Source of the DNA: JAVBJV01 sp031555315
GTDB taxonomy: Bacteria; Pseudomonadota; Alphaproteobacteria; Acetobacterales; Acetobacteraceae
Assembly (NCBI GenBank): GCA_031555315.1
Contig: JAVBUO010000020.1
Location: forward strand, 62,001-126,000
Direction: 5' to 3'
Length of the DNA: 64,000 nt
Each line of letters begins with the position of its first letter. The first letter of the stretch is position 1. Below, piece by piece: positions 27,332 through 34,070 of this stretch. The notes below the pieces were generated by a model. That model saw only the letters and a program-made list of their open reading frames with translations, was not told the DNA's origin and did no database searches. The translations under genes were made by a program, and so were the position numbers.

Positions 27332-28489
27332 TTACAGCGCTCCCGTGATGTTGGTCAGCATGGTGCGTGCACGCTGCACTGCCCCGGTCCTGTCCAGGTG
27401 AGCGTAACGTTCCGTAGTGGTGACCGAGGCGTGGCCCAGTAGCTCTTTCACGTCCTTGATGCTGGCCCCGTTACTGACCAGCCAGGACGCGAAAGTGTGG
27501 CGGAGAGAATGGATCGTCGCGCGACCGTGCCGCTCCACCAGGTCGTTCGTATTGAGACCAGCCGCATCCATGGCGCGCAGGATTGCCTTGGAAGAACCAG
27601 TGCGCGGCTTGTCACCCTTCTCGCCGGGGAATACGTAGTTCCCCTCGCGAACCTCATAACGCCGCTTCAGCATTTCAGAGGCCATGGGCGGTAGAGGAAC
27701 TGGACGCTCTTCCCGATCCTTCCAGCCATAGAGCAAGACTGTTGCCCAAGTCTTGGTGTCCACTTGGGACCACAACAGGGTTGAGAGTTCCGACCAGCGC
27801 CCCCCCGTAAGAGCGAAACCGATCAACATGTCCTGTGCATCCTGTCGTTGACGGTAGATGCGCGAGGTTTCAGGAGGGGCGAACTCACTTTTGTTGCGGC
27901 CGGGCAGAGGGCGCTTAGGGTCCAGCAGCTTATGGACCGCCGCCAGTTCATCCCACGACAGGTGTCGGGTTTTCTGGCGGGGTTTGGGCAGTCTGAACTT
28001 CAGCCCCTGATACACACGGATATTCCGTTCGAATGCCAGGTGCCAAGCCGAACGCAGCACGGCAACCTCGTGATTGACGGACCCTTGAGACATGCCTTCC
28101 AGCAGACGGTTGCGCATCAGGTCTTTCACGGTTGCGTCGGTGACGAGGTGCATGGGGGTTTCTGGTGGGATGAACCACCGCCTCTTGTCTGCGCCAGTCA
28201 TGACGCCAGTGCGGCGTTCCACGTCTTCAAGGTATTGTGCCGTCCGTTCCCCGGCTTTCACCAGGGCACGCAGTTCGTCCAGCCGGGCATCGAGCGCCTG
28301 ACGGATGGTCATCTCGCGGCGCGCGCCAAGCTGGTGTTCATCCTGGCGTCGCTTGAGTTCCGCAGCGGCCACCTGGGCGGCCTCGCGTTTCTCTTTACGC
28401 TGTGTGCTGAATCGAACCCGCTTGCCCGTGGAGGGGTCCGCAAAGTCCACATACCAGTAAGACGAGCGGGGGCGCTTGTAGAGTTCCAT
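27332..28489 (-). CDS. int: Phage tyrosine integrase
   Basis: This 385-residue tyrosine recombinase integrates and, with partners, excises the prophage. The N-terminal arm-binding part begins MELYKRPRSSYWYVDF. The catalytic domain has TGGRWSELSTLLW (Arg), a KDREERPVPLPP strand, HSLRHTFASWLV (His-x-x-Arg), LGHASVTTT (His) and the Tyr in ERYAHLD. A GTG 15 codons upstream (28534) is an alternative start. Its 3' end faces the tRNA-Arg gene. Confidence 0.95.
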   Translation of the reverse strand: MELYKRPRSSYWYVDFADPSTGKRVRFSTQRKEKREAAQVAAAELKRRQDEHQLGARREMTIRQALDARLDELRALVKAGERTAQYLEDVERRTGVMTGADKRRWFIPPETPMHLVTDATVKDLMRNRLLEGMSQGSVNHEVAVLRSAWHLAFERNIRVYQGLKFRLPKPRQKTRHLSWDELAAVHKLLDPKRPLPGRNKSEFAPPETSRIYRQRQDAQDMLIGFALTGGRWSELSTLLWSQVDTKTWATVLLYGWKDREERPVPLPPMASEMLKRRYEVREGNYVFPGEKGDKPRTGSSKAILRAMDAAGLNTNDLVERHGRATIHSLRHTFASWLVSNGASIKDVKELLGHASVTTTERYAHLDRTGAVQRARTMLTNITGAL

Positions 28490-28568
28490 GGCTGCGGGTC
28501 CGTTGTGAATCAGATTTCGGGCTTTACGGGACACAAGCTGCGTTGTGTCTCGTTCAGGCGAGACAAAT

Positions 28569-28931
28569 TTACGCGGCGAGCGCCTCGATCACGCGCTGCT
28601 GGACACTTTTCTGCGGGCGAGGCGCGAGGTGGTCCGCCAGCATCCCGATGGAACGCAGCGGGTCAGCGTCGAGTTCGATCGTCTGGTGTTCCGTGCGGTG
28701 GTTTGGGCGGTACAGCACCCACATGCCGATGTGATGATCCATCGTCATGACACCATCCAGATGTGCGGAGGAGGGGCACTGATGTCGCGCCGCAATGGAG
28801 ACATACTGCTCCCCACCTTCGGCTTCATCTAAAGCCAGGATGACTTTCCCGCCTCGATCGTCGATGGATACCTGTGCGCAGGCGAGGGCGATGCGTGTGC
28901 GTATTTCTTTTAGTCTGGCTGCTGCCGCCAT
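28569..28931 (-). CDS. Hypothetical phage protein
   Basis: This 120-residue soluble protein is of unrecognised family. Its composition is ordinary, with a His-rich middle (MTMDHHIGMWVLYRPNHRTEHQ) and helical ends. CGGAGAC lies upstream of the ATG. It is located just upstream of the integrase in the same direction, the place where excisionases often occur, but no winged-helix motif is evident. Confidence 0.65.
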   Translation of the reverse strand: MAAAARLKEIRTRIALACAQVSIDDRGGKVILALDEAEGGEQYVSIAARHQCPSSAHLDGVMTMDHHIGMWVLYRPNHRTEHQTIELDADPLRSIGMLADHLAPRPQKSVQQRVIEALAA

Positions 28932-28967
28932 AGTAGTCTCCGGTTTGATTGTGCCGGAGACCGCACG

Positions 28968-29279
28968 TTACGTGCCCGGTTCCAGCTTTTCGAGCCACTC
29001 GTTGTGCTTCCGTTCATTTTTGAACAGCAGCGCGTAGGGAAGAGGGTGGAGGAACGACAGCATTTTTGCTGCGAACTCTTTTGGATCGACCTTCAGGACC
29101 TTCGCGAAGGTCAGCCATTTGTCCTCCGGCAACTGCACGCGTCCGTTCTCGATCTGCGAGATGAACGTGTAATAGTCGTAGCCGACGGCCTTCGCGAGGC
29201 CAGCCTGGGTGAGGTTGACCCCTTGACGGAGGCCCGCCAGGTATCGCCCCGAATCCAGCCTGAGTTGTGCATATGTCAT
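28968..29279 (-). CDS. XRE-type helix-turn-helix protein
   Basis: This 103-residue protein has a Cro/CI-type HTH at about residues 18-55 (NLTQAGLAKAVGYDYYTFIS), with QIENGRVQLP after it and a Lys/Glu-rich tail. It may be a regulator of the integrase end of the prophage or a Cro-like protein. Start ATG 29279 follows CGGAGC. A longer open frame upstream is judged non-coding because its composition changes abruptly. Confidence 0.8.
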   Translation of the reverse strand: MTYAQLRLDSGRYLAGLRQGVNLTQAGLAKAVGYDYYTFISQIENGRVQLPEDKWLTFAKVLKVDPKEFAAKMLSFLHPLPYALLFKNERKHNEWLEKLEPGT

Positions 29280-29376
29280 GTGATGCTCCGCTTGTGAAGT
29301 CAACTCTTCACAAGGAAGTAACACATAAGGTAATGTCGGACAAGCGGTTACGGCGATACTGTATGCGTAGGTGTTT

Positions 29377-29475
29377 TTATGCCGCCGCGATCTTGAGCAG
29401 ATACAGGGCCAACAGGCCGCCGTGAACGGCCAGACACCAGCGTAGGCAGTATCTGTCGCTGTGGTTTGGTTGCAT
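29377..29475 (-). CDS. Very small membrane peptide (32 residues)
   Basis: A frame of 33 codons has a strong Shine-Dalgarno (GGAGGAAA, 5 nt before the ATG). The product has a polar start (MQPNHSDRYCLRW) and a hydrophobic C-terminal half (CLAVHGGLLALYLLKIAAA), suggesting membrane insertion. It lies in an otherwise gene-free gap between the XRE gene and the TA module. No family recognised. Confidence 0.5.
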   Translation of the reverse strand: MQPNHSDRYCLRWCLAVHGGLLALYLLKIAAA

Positions 29476-29670
29476 TGCAGTTTCCTCCGTCGTTTTGGCG
29501 GATAGATAGGGGGAGCGGGAGGAAGAGTCAAGAACAAAACGAGAACAAACAATGGGCGGCTTCCGGCTGATGCCCGCCTGTGGCGGAGAGAACCCTCACT
29601 ACGAATGAGGGCTCGTTCGTTATCACGGAGCCTTACCCTAAGTCTGACTTAGCCATCTCGCGCAGCCCCC
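29476..29670. other. Gap between XRE gene and TA module
   Basis: Apart from the 32-residue peptide frame to its left, this stretch holds only an inverted repeat CCCTCA-CTACGAA-TGAGGG (about 29591-29609). No coding frame with a ribosome binding site was seen. Confidence 0.35.
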
Positions 29671-29700
29671 AAAAGAAAACCCGCCGGGTTTCGGCAGGTT
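29671..29700 (-). terminator. Terminator after the HTH antitoxin gene
   Basis: On the minus strand CCTGCCG-AAAC-CCGGCGGG-like pairing is followed by TTTTCTTTT, 52 bp past the antitoxin stop. Confidence 0.7.
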
Positions 29701-29752
29701 CCCTGAGGCGTGTGTAAGCATAACTGACTACGATGTCAGACACGTATACAAA

Positions 29753-30205
29753 TCAGACGATGCACTCTTCTTTCCAGCCGCGCCGGGTTTCCTTCAGGCG
29801 GATACTGGCGCGCTGACTGAGCGTGTCGAGTTCTGCCAGACGTTCAACCATGCGCCGGAGGTTGCCATCCTGGCCGATAAATTCCCCATACAGCGCGCGC
29901 AGCAGACGATCTGCCGGTCCCGGAATAGCTTTTTTGCGGCTGCTTTCCCAGCGGCGCAGGGTTTGTTCAGTGGTGCCGAGCAGATCGGCCAGAACCTTCT
30001 GCGACAAATCCATTTCGACACGCAGGAACCGCAGTTCCGCGCCGATCAGGTCAATGGGCTGGGTGATCAGGGCGTGCCCGATGACCTTATGCAGGCCGTT
30101 GAGGTTCTGAATGGACACACCGTCGCCGTAAGGGGTTTTGTGTCGGGTGTAGCCGTTGGCCAGATACACATTGTCGAGGCCGCTGGCAGTATAGTGATAT
30201 GTCAT
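29753..30205 (-). CDS. HTH antitoxin/regulator of a DUF4258 TA pair
   Basis: This 150-residue protein has a conserved N-terminal segment (YHYTASGLDNVYLANGY, TPYGDGVSIQNLNGLHKVI) known from HTH antitoxin-like regulators of the MqsA/YgiT sort but without zinc cysteines. It is followed by an XRE-type HTH (LSQKVLADLLGTTEQTLRRWE) and a helical tail. The strong RBS AAAAGGAGG precedes ATG 30205. It starts 1 bp after the DUF4258 gene stop, the usual layout of toxin-first TA operons, and likely represses the operon through the palindromes upstream. Confidence 0.82.
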   Translation of the reverse strand: MTYHYTASGLDNVYLANGYTRHKTPYGDGVSIQNLNGLHKVIGHALITQPIDLIGAELRFLRVEMDLSQKVLADLLGTTEQTLRRWESSRKKAIPGPADRLLRALYGEFIGQDGNLRRMVERLAELDTLSQRASIRLKETRRGWKEECIV

Positions 30206-30206
30206 T

Positions 30207-30518
30207 TCAGCCTCCTTTTCCAGAGAACACAGTGATGACCAGCAGCCCACGCCGCTGATCGATGGCAACTGCACAAGCCAGTTCCCTGCCTGCCGCACGA
30301 CGGGCTAGGGTGACTTTCCAGTTCTGCCACATATCCAAAGCCGGGCCTTCCGTTATCGTCCCTTTCTGAAGACATGCGTGAACCTCTCGCAGCGTAATTT
30401 TACGCCGCTTCATGCGTTGCTCAGCATGTTCAAGGATCACGATCTTGTTTGTGTCGGCGGCAAGTTGCCGTATTAACCTCAACGCAGAATGATTATTGAG
30501 TTTCAACGGCTTACTCAC
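30207..30518 (-). CDS. DUF4258 protein, putative toxin
   Basis: This 103-residue basic protein has the DUF4258 pattern HAEQRMKRRKITLREVHACLQKG followed by a beta-rich C-terminus (WKVTLARRAAGRELACAVAID, LLVITVF). DUF4258 resembles RelE/HigB-type mRNA-interferase folds and is regularly paired with HTH antitoxins, as here. The start is GTG with AAGG before it. Toxicity is inferred from pairing, not shown. Confidence 0.8.
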   Translation of the reverse strand: MSKPLKLNNHSALRLIRQLAADTNKIVILEHAEQRMKRRKITLREVHACLQKGTITEGPALDMWQNWKVTLARRAAGRELACAVAIDQRRGLLVITVFSGKGG

Positions 30519-30523
30519 CTTGT

Positions 30524-30572
30524 ACCTATCATAATGATAGGTTTTTATAAAAAAGTCAAACCAATATTGGTT
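30524..30572 (-). promoter_or_regulatory. Promoter and operators of the DUF4258/HTH pair
   Basis: On the minus strand a -35 box TTGACT (30559-30554) and a -10 CATTAT (30536-30531) are 17 bp apart. A 19-bp palindrome, ACCTATCAT-A-ATGATAGGT (30524-30542), covers the -10. A second palindrome, AACCAATATTGGTT (30559-30572), touches the -35. Both are good autorepression sites. Confidence 0.72.
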
Positions 30573-30589
30573 CAGATTGAGCTGTAGAG

Positions 30590-30613
30590 CGGCGGGCCGA
30601 AACCCGCCGTTTT
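30590..30613. terminator. Hairpin at the end of the leftward accessory operon
   Basis: A 7-bp stem CGGCGGG/CCCGCCG with a 6-nt loop. The T run is on the plus-strand side, so its orientation as a terminator for the leftward genes is doubtful. Confidence 0.4.
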
Positions 30614-30622
30614 GCTACAAGA

Positions 30623-31558
30623 TCACGCAGCGTCCTTCATCGGTGCCGCAAGTCCCATTTCGTCCACCATAACGGGCAGCAGGCGATCCAGCAGGGACAC
30701 CGGGTATGCGTTCAGACGCCCAACGCCACGCTTCCGGAGCTTCTCGGGGGTGAGCGCAACGCTCAATGTGACGACTTCGCGCAACGGCGGGGTGATATGG
30801 CCGACAGACGATGCCAGACGCGTCATCACGCTCGCATCCACCTTCTCAATCACCTCCGGTTTATTCACAGCGATCCAATGGGGAATCGTGTCGTATCCCG
30901 GCGGGACCGGCGAGGCGTATTCAGCAGGGTTCACGGAGGGTTTCGCGGGGGCTTCGAGGCCGAGCGCGATTTCGTTCAGGCGGGTATCCACCAGATTCCA
31001 GAATGTATGACCTTCATCGGTGTCTCTCCACGTAAACGTGGTTCTGAGTGCCGAAACGGCCTCTCTCAATTTGGCCGCTGCTTCTCGGCTGCCTGCGAAC
31101 AGAGCGCCAGGACCCCCAGTATATCCACAGCCTAACCGTATGACATCCTCAGGACGCACCGCAGGTTTCTCTGCGTCTTCCGCGCCGTAGTGCTTACGGA
31201 TTTCCTCGGCGAGATGTAGGGAGTCCTCGCGGGAGAGGTGGACGACGCTAACGTCGCCGTCTTCTTCGACAGCCATACGTAGCTTGCCGCGCGCTAATGG
31301 CAAAACCGAGACGCTATCTGTGGAGACAGTTACGCAGTCTGCTTTGAAATCCATAGGTATTCCTTTAGCCCCGCGTAGAGCGCAGCGGAGTGTTCTGATG
31401 GGTTGGTTGGGAGGTGTTGAGGGGATTGCGGCAGTTCCCCACAGGTATGAAAGAAAGCGTTGCCTGGTGGGGAAGTCGGCCCGCCATAGCTGATCGAGCA
31501 TTTGGTCCACTAGTTTTTGGATGGCCTGCGCACCGAAGCAGCTTGGTGTTGGTGTCAC
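30623..31558 (-). CDS. Hypothetical phage protein with LSRxD-helix motif
   Basis: A 311-residue frame starting at a GTG that overlaps the stop of the upstream gene (GTGA). A second start, ATG 31354 after AAAGGAA, would give 243 residues (MDFKADCVTV). The N-terminal 68 residues include a helical stretch (AIQKLVDQMLDQLWRADFP) and look coding, so the longer form is listed. The segment VVHLSREDSLHLAEEIRKHYG is shared in pattern with the neighbouring gene at 31555-31857. No recognised family. Confidence 0.65.
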   Translation of the reverse strand: MTPTPSCFGAQAIQKLVDQMLDQLWRADFPTRQRFLSYLWGTAAIPSTPPNQPIRTLRCALRGAKGIPMDFKADCVTVSTDSVSVLPLARGKLRMAVEEDGDVSVVHLSREDSLHLAEEIRKHYGAEDAEKPAVRPEDVIRLGCGYTGGPGALFAGSREAAAKLREAVSALRTTFTWRDTDEGHTFWNLVDTRLNEIALGLEAPAKPSVNPAEYASPVPPGYDTIPHWIAVNKPEVIEKVDASVMTRLASSVGHITPPLREVVTLSVALTPEKLRKRGVGRLNAYPVSLLDRLLPVMVDEMGLAAPMKDAA

Positions 31559-31857
31559 AGAGATTCCCCGTAGGTATGCAGGATGCGCCGCGCGAGGTCG
31601 CAGGCGTCACTGCGGGAGAGGTTGACCTGTACCGCTGCGTCGGGCGCGCTGGCAGAAAACCCAATGCCGTGCGCGAAGCGGTTCTCGGGCCGGGGCGATT
31701 GCCGGAATACGTAGAGAATGTAGCCCCCATCAGTTTGGCAGTGATAGGTTACGCTCACACCCAAAACAGACGCAGAGGTCTTCTCCACGATTTCCGCGCC
31801 GGTTTTCTTCAGGGCTTCCGCAAGTGCTGCGGCGACCTTGGCAGTTGTGTCAGTCAT
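31555..31857 (-). CDS. Hypothetical phage protein with LSRxD-helix motif
   Basis: This 100-residue protein has a helical N-terminus (VAAALAEALKKTGAEIVEK), beta-rich middle (VSVTYHCQTDGGYILYVF) and C-terminal VNLSRSDACDLARRILHTYG. The last segment matches the pattern in the next gene (LSR-x-D-x-x-x-LA-x-x-I-x-x-x-YG). It is coupled to both neighbours by 4-bp overlaps. Unknown function. Confidence 0.7.
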   Translation of the reverse strand: MTDTTAKVAAALAEALKKTGAEIVEKTSASVLGVSVTYHCQTDGGYILYVFRQSPRPENRFAHGIGFSASAPDAAVQVNLSRSDACDLARRILHTYGESL

Positions 31858-32075
31858 TCTTCAGTCCTCGTTGAGACCACCTTCAGAACCCCACGCATTT
31901 CCTCACGCGCTTCCGCACGGTCCCTGAGGGCACGCTGCATGGACAACGCAGAGTCAAACGATGGAGTTTTCTTGAAGTGGCGCTTTGCAGCCGCGTAGGA
32001 GCGGTGCGCGTGGATGGCAGTTTGAAGCAAAGCGGAGGCCGTGAAGCCTCCGTTGCGGGGTTCTTTCAGAGCCAT
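31854..32075 (-). CDS. Small hypothetical phage protein
   Basis: A 73-residue basic, helical protein (MALKEPRNGGFTASALLQTA). The ATG at 32075 lies 8 bp after the stop of the preceding tiny gene, which suggests coupling since no Shine-Dalgarno is visible. An alternative GTG start at 32117 would overlap that gene. The stop overlaps the next start by 4 bp. Confidence 0.6.
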   Translation of the reverse strand: MALKEPRNGGFTASALLQTAIHAHRSYAAAKRHFKKTPSFDSALSMQRALRDRAEAREEMRGVLKVVSTRTEE

Positions 32076-32083
32076 GCAGAGTT

Positions 32084-32173
32084 TCAGAACAGCAGGGCGA
32101 AAGACAACATGACCCACGTCCAGGCAGCCCAGAGGACTGCCCAGAGGGGCGTGAGGAGGTTGTGGGGGTTCAT
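32084..32173 (-). CDS. Tiny hydrophobic membrane peptide (29 residues)
   Basis: A 30-codon frame with ATG overlapping the stop of the upstream gene (ATGA). The product is almost wholly hydrophobic and rich in Trp: NLLTPLWAVLWAAWTWVMLS, ending FALLF. It spans a gap that otherwise holds no gene, between two coupled genes. Possible membrane-active peptide; no family recognised. Confidence 0.5.
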   Translation of the reverse strand: MNPHNLLTPLWAVLWAAWTWVMLSFALLF

Positions 32174-32391
32174 GTTACCGCCCCGCCGTTGCGCATTGCC
32201 GCGTTTAGGTTGCCCAAGTGATCCAGAATGGATTGCACCTGGTAGCCTGCGCGCTTCGCTCGCAACGCTGTCAGCGGGCGAAACACTTCATAGCGGTTGC
32301 CTTGCGGGGATGTGACGATCCACGATCCTTCATGCGGTTGGAGGGGAGGCAAACCCAGCAAGGCTGCCCTGTGTTTGTCTAAGGGCGTCAT
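32170..32391 (-). CDS. Small hypothetical phage protein
   Basis: A 73-residue protein (MTPLDKHRAALLGLPPLQPH) with a short beta-like segment SWIVTSPQGNRYEVF and a helical tail. ATG 32391 lies 10 bp downstream of the previous stop and has GAGGGCG upstream. Not recognised. Confidence 0.6.
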   Translation of the reverse strand: MTPLDKHRAALLGLPPLQPHEGSWIVTSPQGNRYEVFRPLTALRAKRAGYQVQSILDHLGNLNAAMRNGGAVT

Positions 32392-32401
32392 GGCGTCGCC
32401 C

Positions 32402-32698
32402 TCACAACCAACGATGATTGAGAGAGAGGTCGGCCGCATGGGCGAGCCTTTCGACCACGTGCAAGCCCATATCCATGCCGCAACCGCGCACCACTACGCC
32501 GCCCTTAGGGGCTAGCTTCATGCCAGCAGCGCGGGCGAGGTCATACGACAGGTCAACTACATCGTTGCCTACCACCACAACTGGGGAGATGGTCCGGCTC
32601 ATACCGCTGCGGCTGACACGGCGCAGGACGGTGTAAACCGTGGCTCCGTTTGTCAGGTATTTCCGCAGCCGTTCTACGGCTTCCGTTTTGTTGGACAT
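32402..32698 (-). CDS. Conserved phage protein (SRSGMSR type)
   Basis: This 98-residue protein contains YTVLRRVSRSGMSRTIS and VVVRGCGMDMGLHVV, phrases I recognise from small conserved proteins in many siphoviruses and podoviruses whose function is unknown. Start ATG 32698. The same frame stays open another 119 codons upstream to an ATG at 33055 that has its own AGGA, so a longer product cannot be excluded. Confidence 0.75.
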   Translation of the reverse strand: MSNKTEAVERLRKYLTNGATVYTVLRRVSRSGMSRTISPVVVVGNDVVDLSYDLARAAGMKLAPKGGVVVRGCGMDMGLHVVERLAHAADLSLNHRWL

Positions 32699-32778
32699 TT
32701 GGAATACTTCCCGATACATTCGGGGCACCGGGAGGGCGCTTGTTGGGCGTTCTCCCTCCCGGCTCCCGATGGGACCGT

Positions 32779-32850
32779 CTACCGGCGCGCTGCGATCACA
32801 ACTCGCAGCCGCCAACGGCCCCAACGGAGACGCAGCACAATGCGAAACAT
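32779..32850 (-). CDS. Possible basic peptide (23 residues)
   Basis: A 24-codon frame with a strong Shine-Dalgarno (CGGAGGACC, 5 nt spacing). The product is cationic and amphipathic (MFRIVLRLRWGRWRLRVVIA then ARR). It overlaps the upstream extension of the SRSGMSR frame. It may be a leader peptide or chance. Confidence 0.3.
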   Translation of the reverse strand: MFRIVLRLRWGRWRLRVVIAARR

Positions 32851-32853
32851 TGT

Positions 32854-33055
32854 GGGTCCTCCGTGCGATCAGCGGCCCGTTCAGGACAATTCCGAACAAG
32901 GCATTACCGCGACCCTCGGCCATCCCAGAGGATGACCTGAGGTTTCGTCCGGATTTCGCGGACTCGTCAGGCGGTTTGTTTGGAAGACGGCAGGCAGGAC
33001 AATGAGGATCGTCTGGACAACCGCCAGAGGCGGGAGAGACCAGACGGGTATTCAT
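32854..33055 (-). other. Open frame with Cys-rich start, upstream of the SRSGMSR gene
   Basis: An ATG at 33055 preceded by CAGGAATCCC opens a frame with a zinc-ribbon-like beginning (GGCPDDPHCPACRLPNK). It continues without a stop into the SRSGMSR gene at 32698. It may be a separate gene altered by a lost stop, a fusion, or non-coding. Confidence 0.35.
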
Positions 33056-33109
33056 TGGGATTCCTGCCGATGTAGGGAGACACCAATTCCGCCGGAGGCG
33101 GATAAGACC

Positions 33110-33350
33110 AAAGAGCGGCTTCCGCCGCTTAAGGAGTATACGTAAAGGGACGTAACGGGTTTCTTTAAGAAGGCTTAGAGTCGTTACGTACTGTCTTTAC
33201 GTAGAGTCTCTACTAAGTGTCTTTCTTATATCTATTCCTAATGAGTAACTCGTGTCGAACTACGTTGAGATATTCATCAGGTATATTCTTTTAGAAAGAC
33301 GTTTGGGGACCCCTCTGCAAGAGAGGCTTTTAAGTTGTCACCGTAAGCGG
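33110..33350. promoter_or_regulatory. AT-rich control region with four ACGTAA motifs
   Basis: About 240 bp without a gene. ACGTAA occurs at 33140-33145 and 33150-33155, and its complement TTACGT at 33184-33189 and 33197-33202, an inverted arrangement of two pairs spaced about one helical turn. A hairpin AGCGGC-GGAA-GCCGCT with CTTT follows leftward (33114-33129). Likely promoter/operator region of the leftward small-gene operon. Confidence 0.45.
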
Positions 33351-33644
33351 TCACCGCCCTCTTGTGATCTCGTGGAACGTATCATCAGAGATGATGTGCA
33401 TAGCGTCTATCAGCAGACGACGCAGCTTGGTGTTCTCTTCCCTCTGCTGACCCAGCTCGCGTTGCACCTCTATCGTCTCGGCTCTCGCTTTGTAAACTTC
33501 GAAAGCCGCTTCATCGGGGACTCCGTATTCGCGGCAGACCTCAACAACCGAAGCGCCCGCTTTGACCTCGTTGACGATCCGTAGAATCTCCGCAGCGGTG
33601 TGAACGCGTGTCGTTTTACGGCGCGAAGTTGTATAGCGTGACAT
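33351..33644 (-). CDS. HTH / coiled-coil protein resembling IS3 OrfA
   Basis: A 97-residue protein. An N-terminal helix-turn-helix-like part (IVNEVKAGASVVEVCREYGV) is followed by a coiled coil ending ENTKLRRLLIDAM. That is the order seen in IS3-family transposase OrfA proteins, but no OrfB or inverted repeats are nearby. A phage DNA-binding protein is therefore more likely. AAGGAAT precedes the ATG. Confidence 0.6.
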   Translation of the reverse strand: MSRYTTSRRKTTRVHTAAEILRIVNEVKAGASVVEVCREYGVPDEAAFEVYKARAETIEVQRELGQQREENTKLRRLLIDAMHIISDDTFHEITRGR

Positions 33645-33665
33645 ATTGATTCCTTCAGTGATATG

Positions 33666-33848
33666 TTAACGAGTCGTGTCGATGGTTCTGTCTAAAAACC
33701 GCCAAAAACGGCCAATGTCTTTTCTGGGCCATTTTGGGAGGGTTCTAGGTGGGTGGAGGGTGGTTGAGCAGTGGGTACAGCGGAGTGGGTGCCAGAGGGA
33801 ATCATACGGAGTCCTGTGGGGCGCGTAGAGGGCGCTTAGGGGGTCCAT
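33666..33848 (-). CDS. Possible small phage protein
   Basis: A 60-residue frame beginning MDPLSALYAPHRTPYDSLWH, with a single CTHC pair and a basic C-terminal half (WPRKDIGRFWRFLDRTID). A weak Shine-Dalgarno (GAGGGAA) precedes it. It would be the first gene of the leftward operon. Composition is plausible, evidence weak. Confidence 0.4.
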   Translation of the reverse strand: MDPLSALYAPHRTPYDSLWHPLRCTHCSTTLHPPRTLPKWPRKDIGRFWRFLDRTIDTTR

Positions 33849-34070
33849 GTGGGTTCCCTCTGGCATATCGGTTATTCGGTGTTGATGGGGTTATGGGCCG
33901 CCCCTCGGAACCCCGAGACCGATCGCTAGATCGGATGTGCCCGATTGGTGCCGGGACTCTCGCCAGATCGTCGGGAGAAGCTAACTAGCGTTCGCTGCGC
34001 CAATCTGATAAGCTGCTTATAAGCGAATTAGGTTCTGTTGAAAACAAGAAAAATAGCTTGCGATGGTTAA
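33849..34070. promoter_or_regulatory. Divergent control region with repressor operator
   Basis: The gap between the leftward operon and the rightward repressor gene contains ATAAGC-T-GCTTAT (34008-34020) overlapping GCTTATAAGC (34014-34023). These palindromes are suited to a Cro/CI-type repressor. A clear promoter could not be fixed on either strand. Confidence 0.5.

Noticed and set aside
33351..33644. An insertion sequence of the IS3 family
   Set aside because: No OrfB, no terminal inverted repeats and no target duplication were seen around the OrfA-like gene.
33749..33988. 79-codon plus-strand frame before the repressor
   Set aside because: Gly/Arg/Ser-rich, no RBS, and it crosses the region expected to hold operators.
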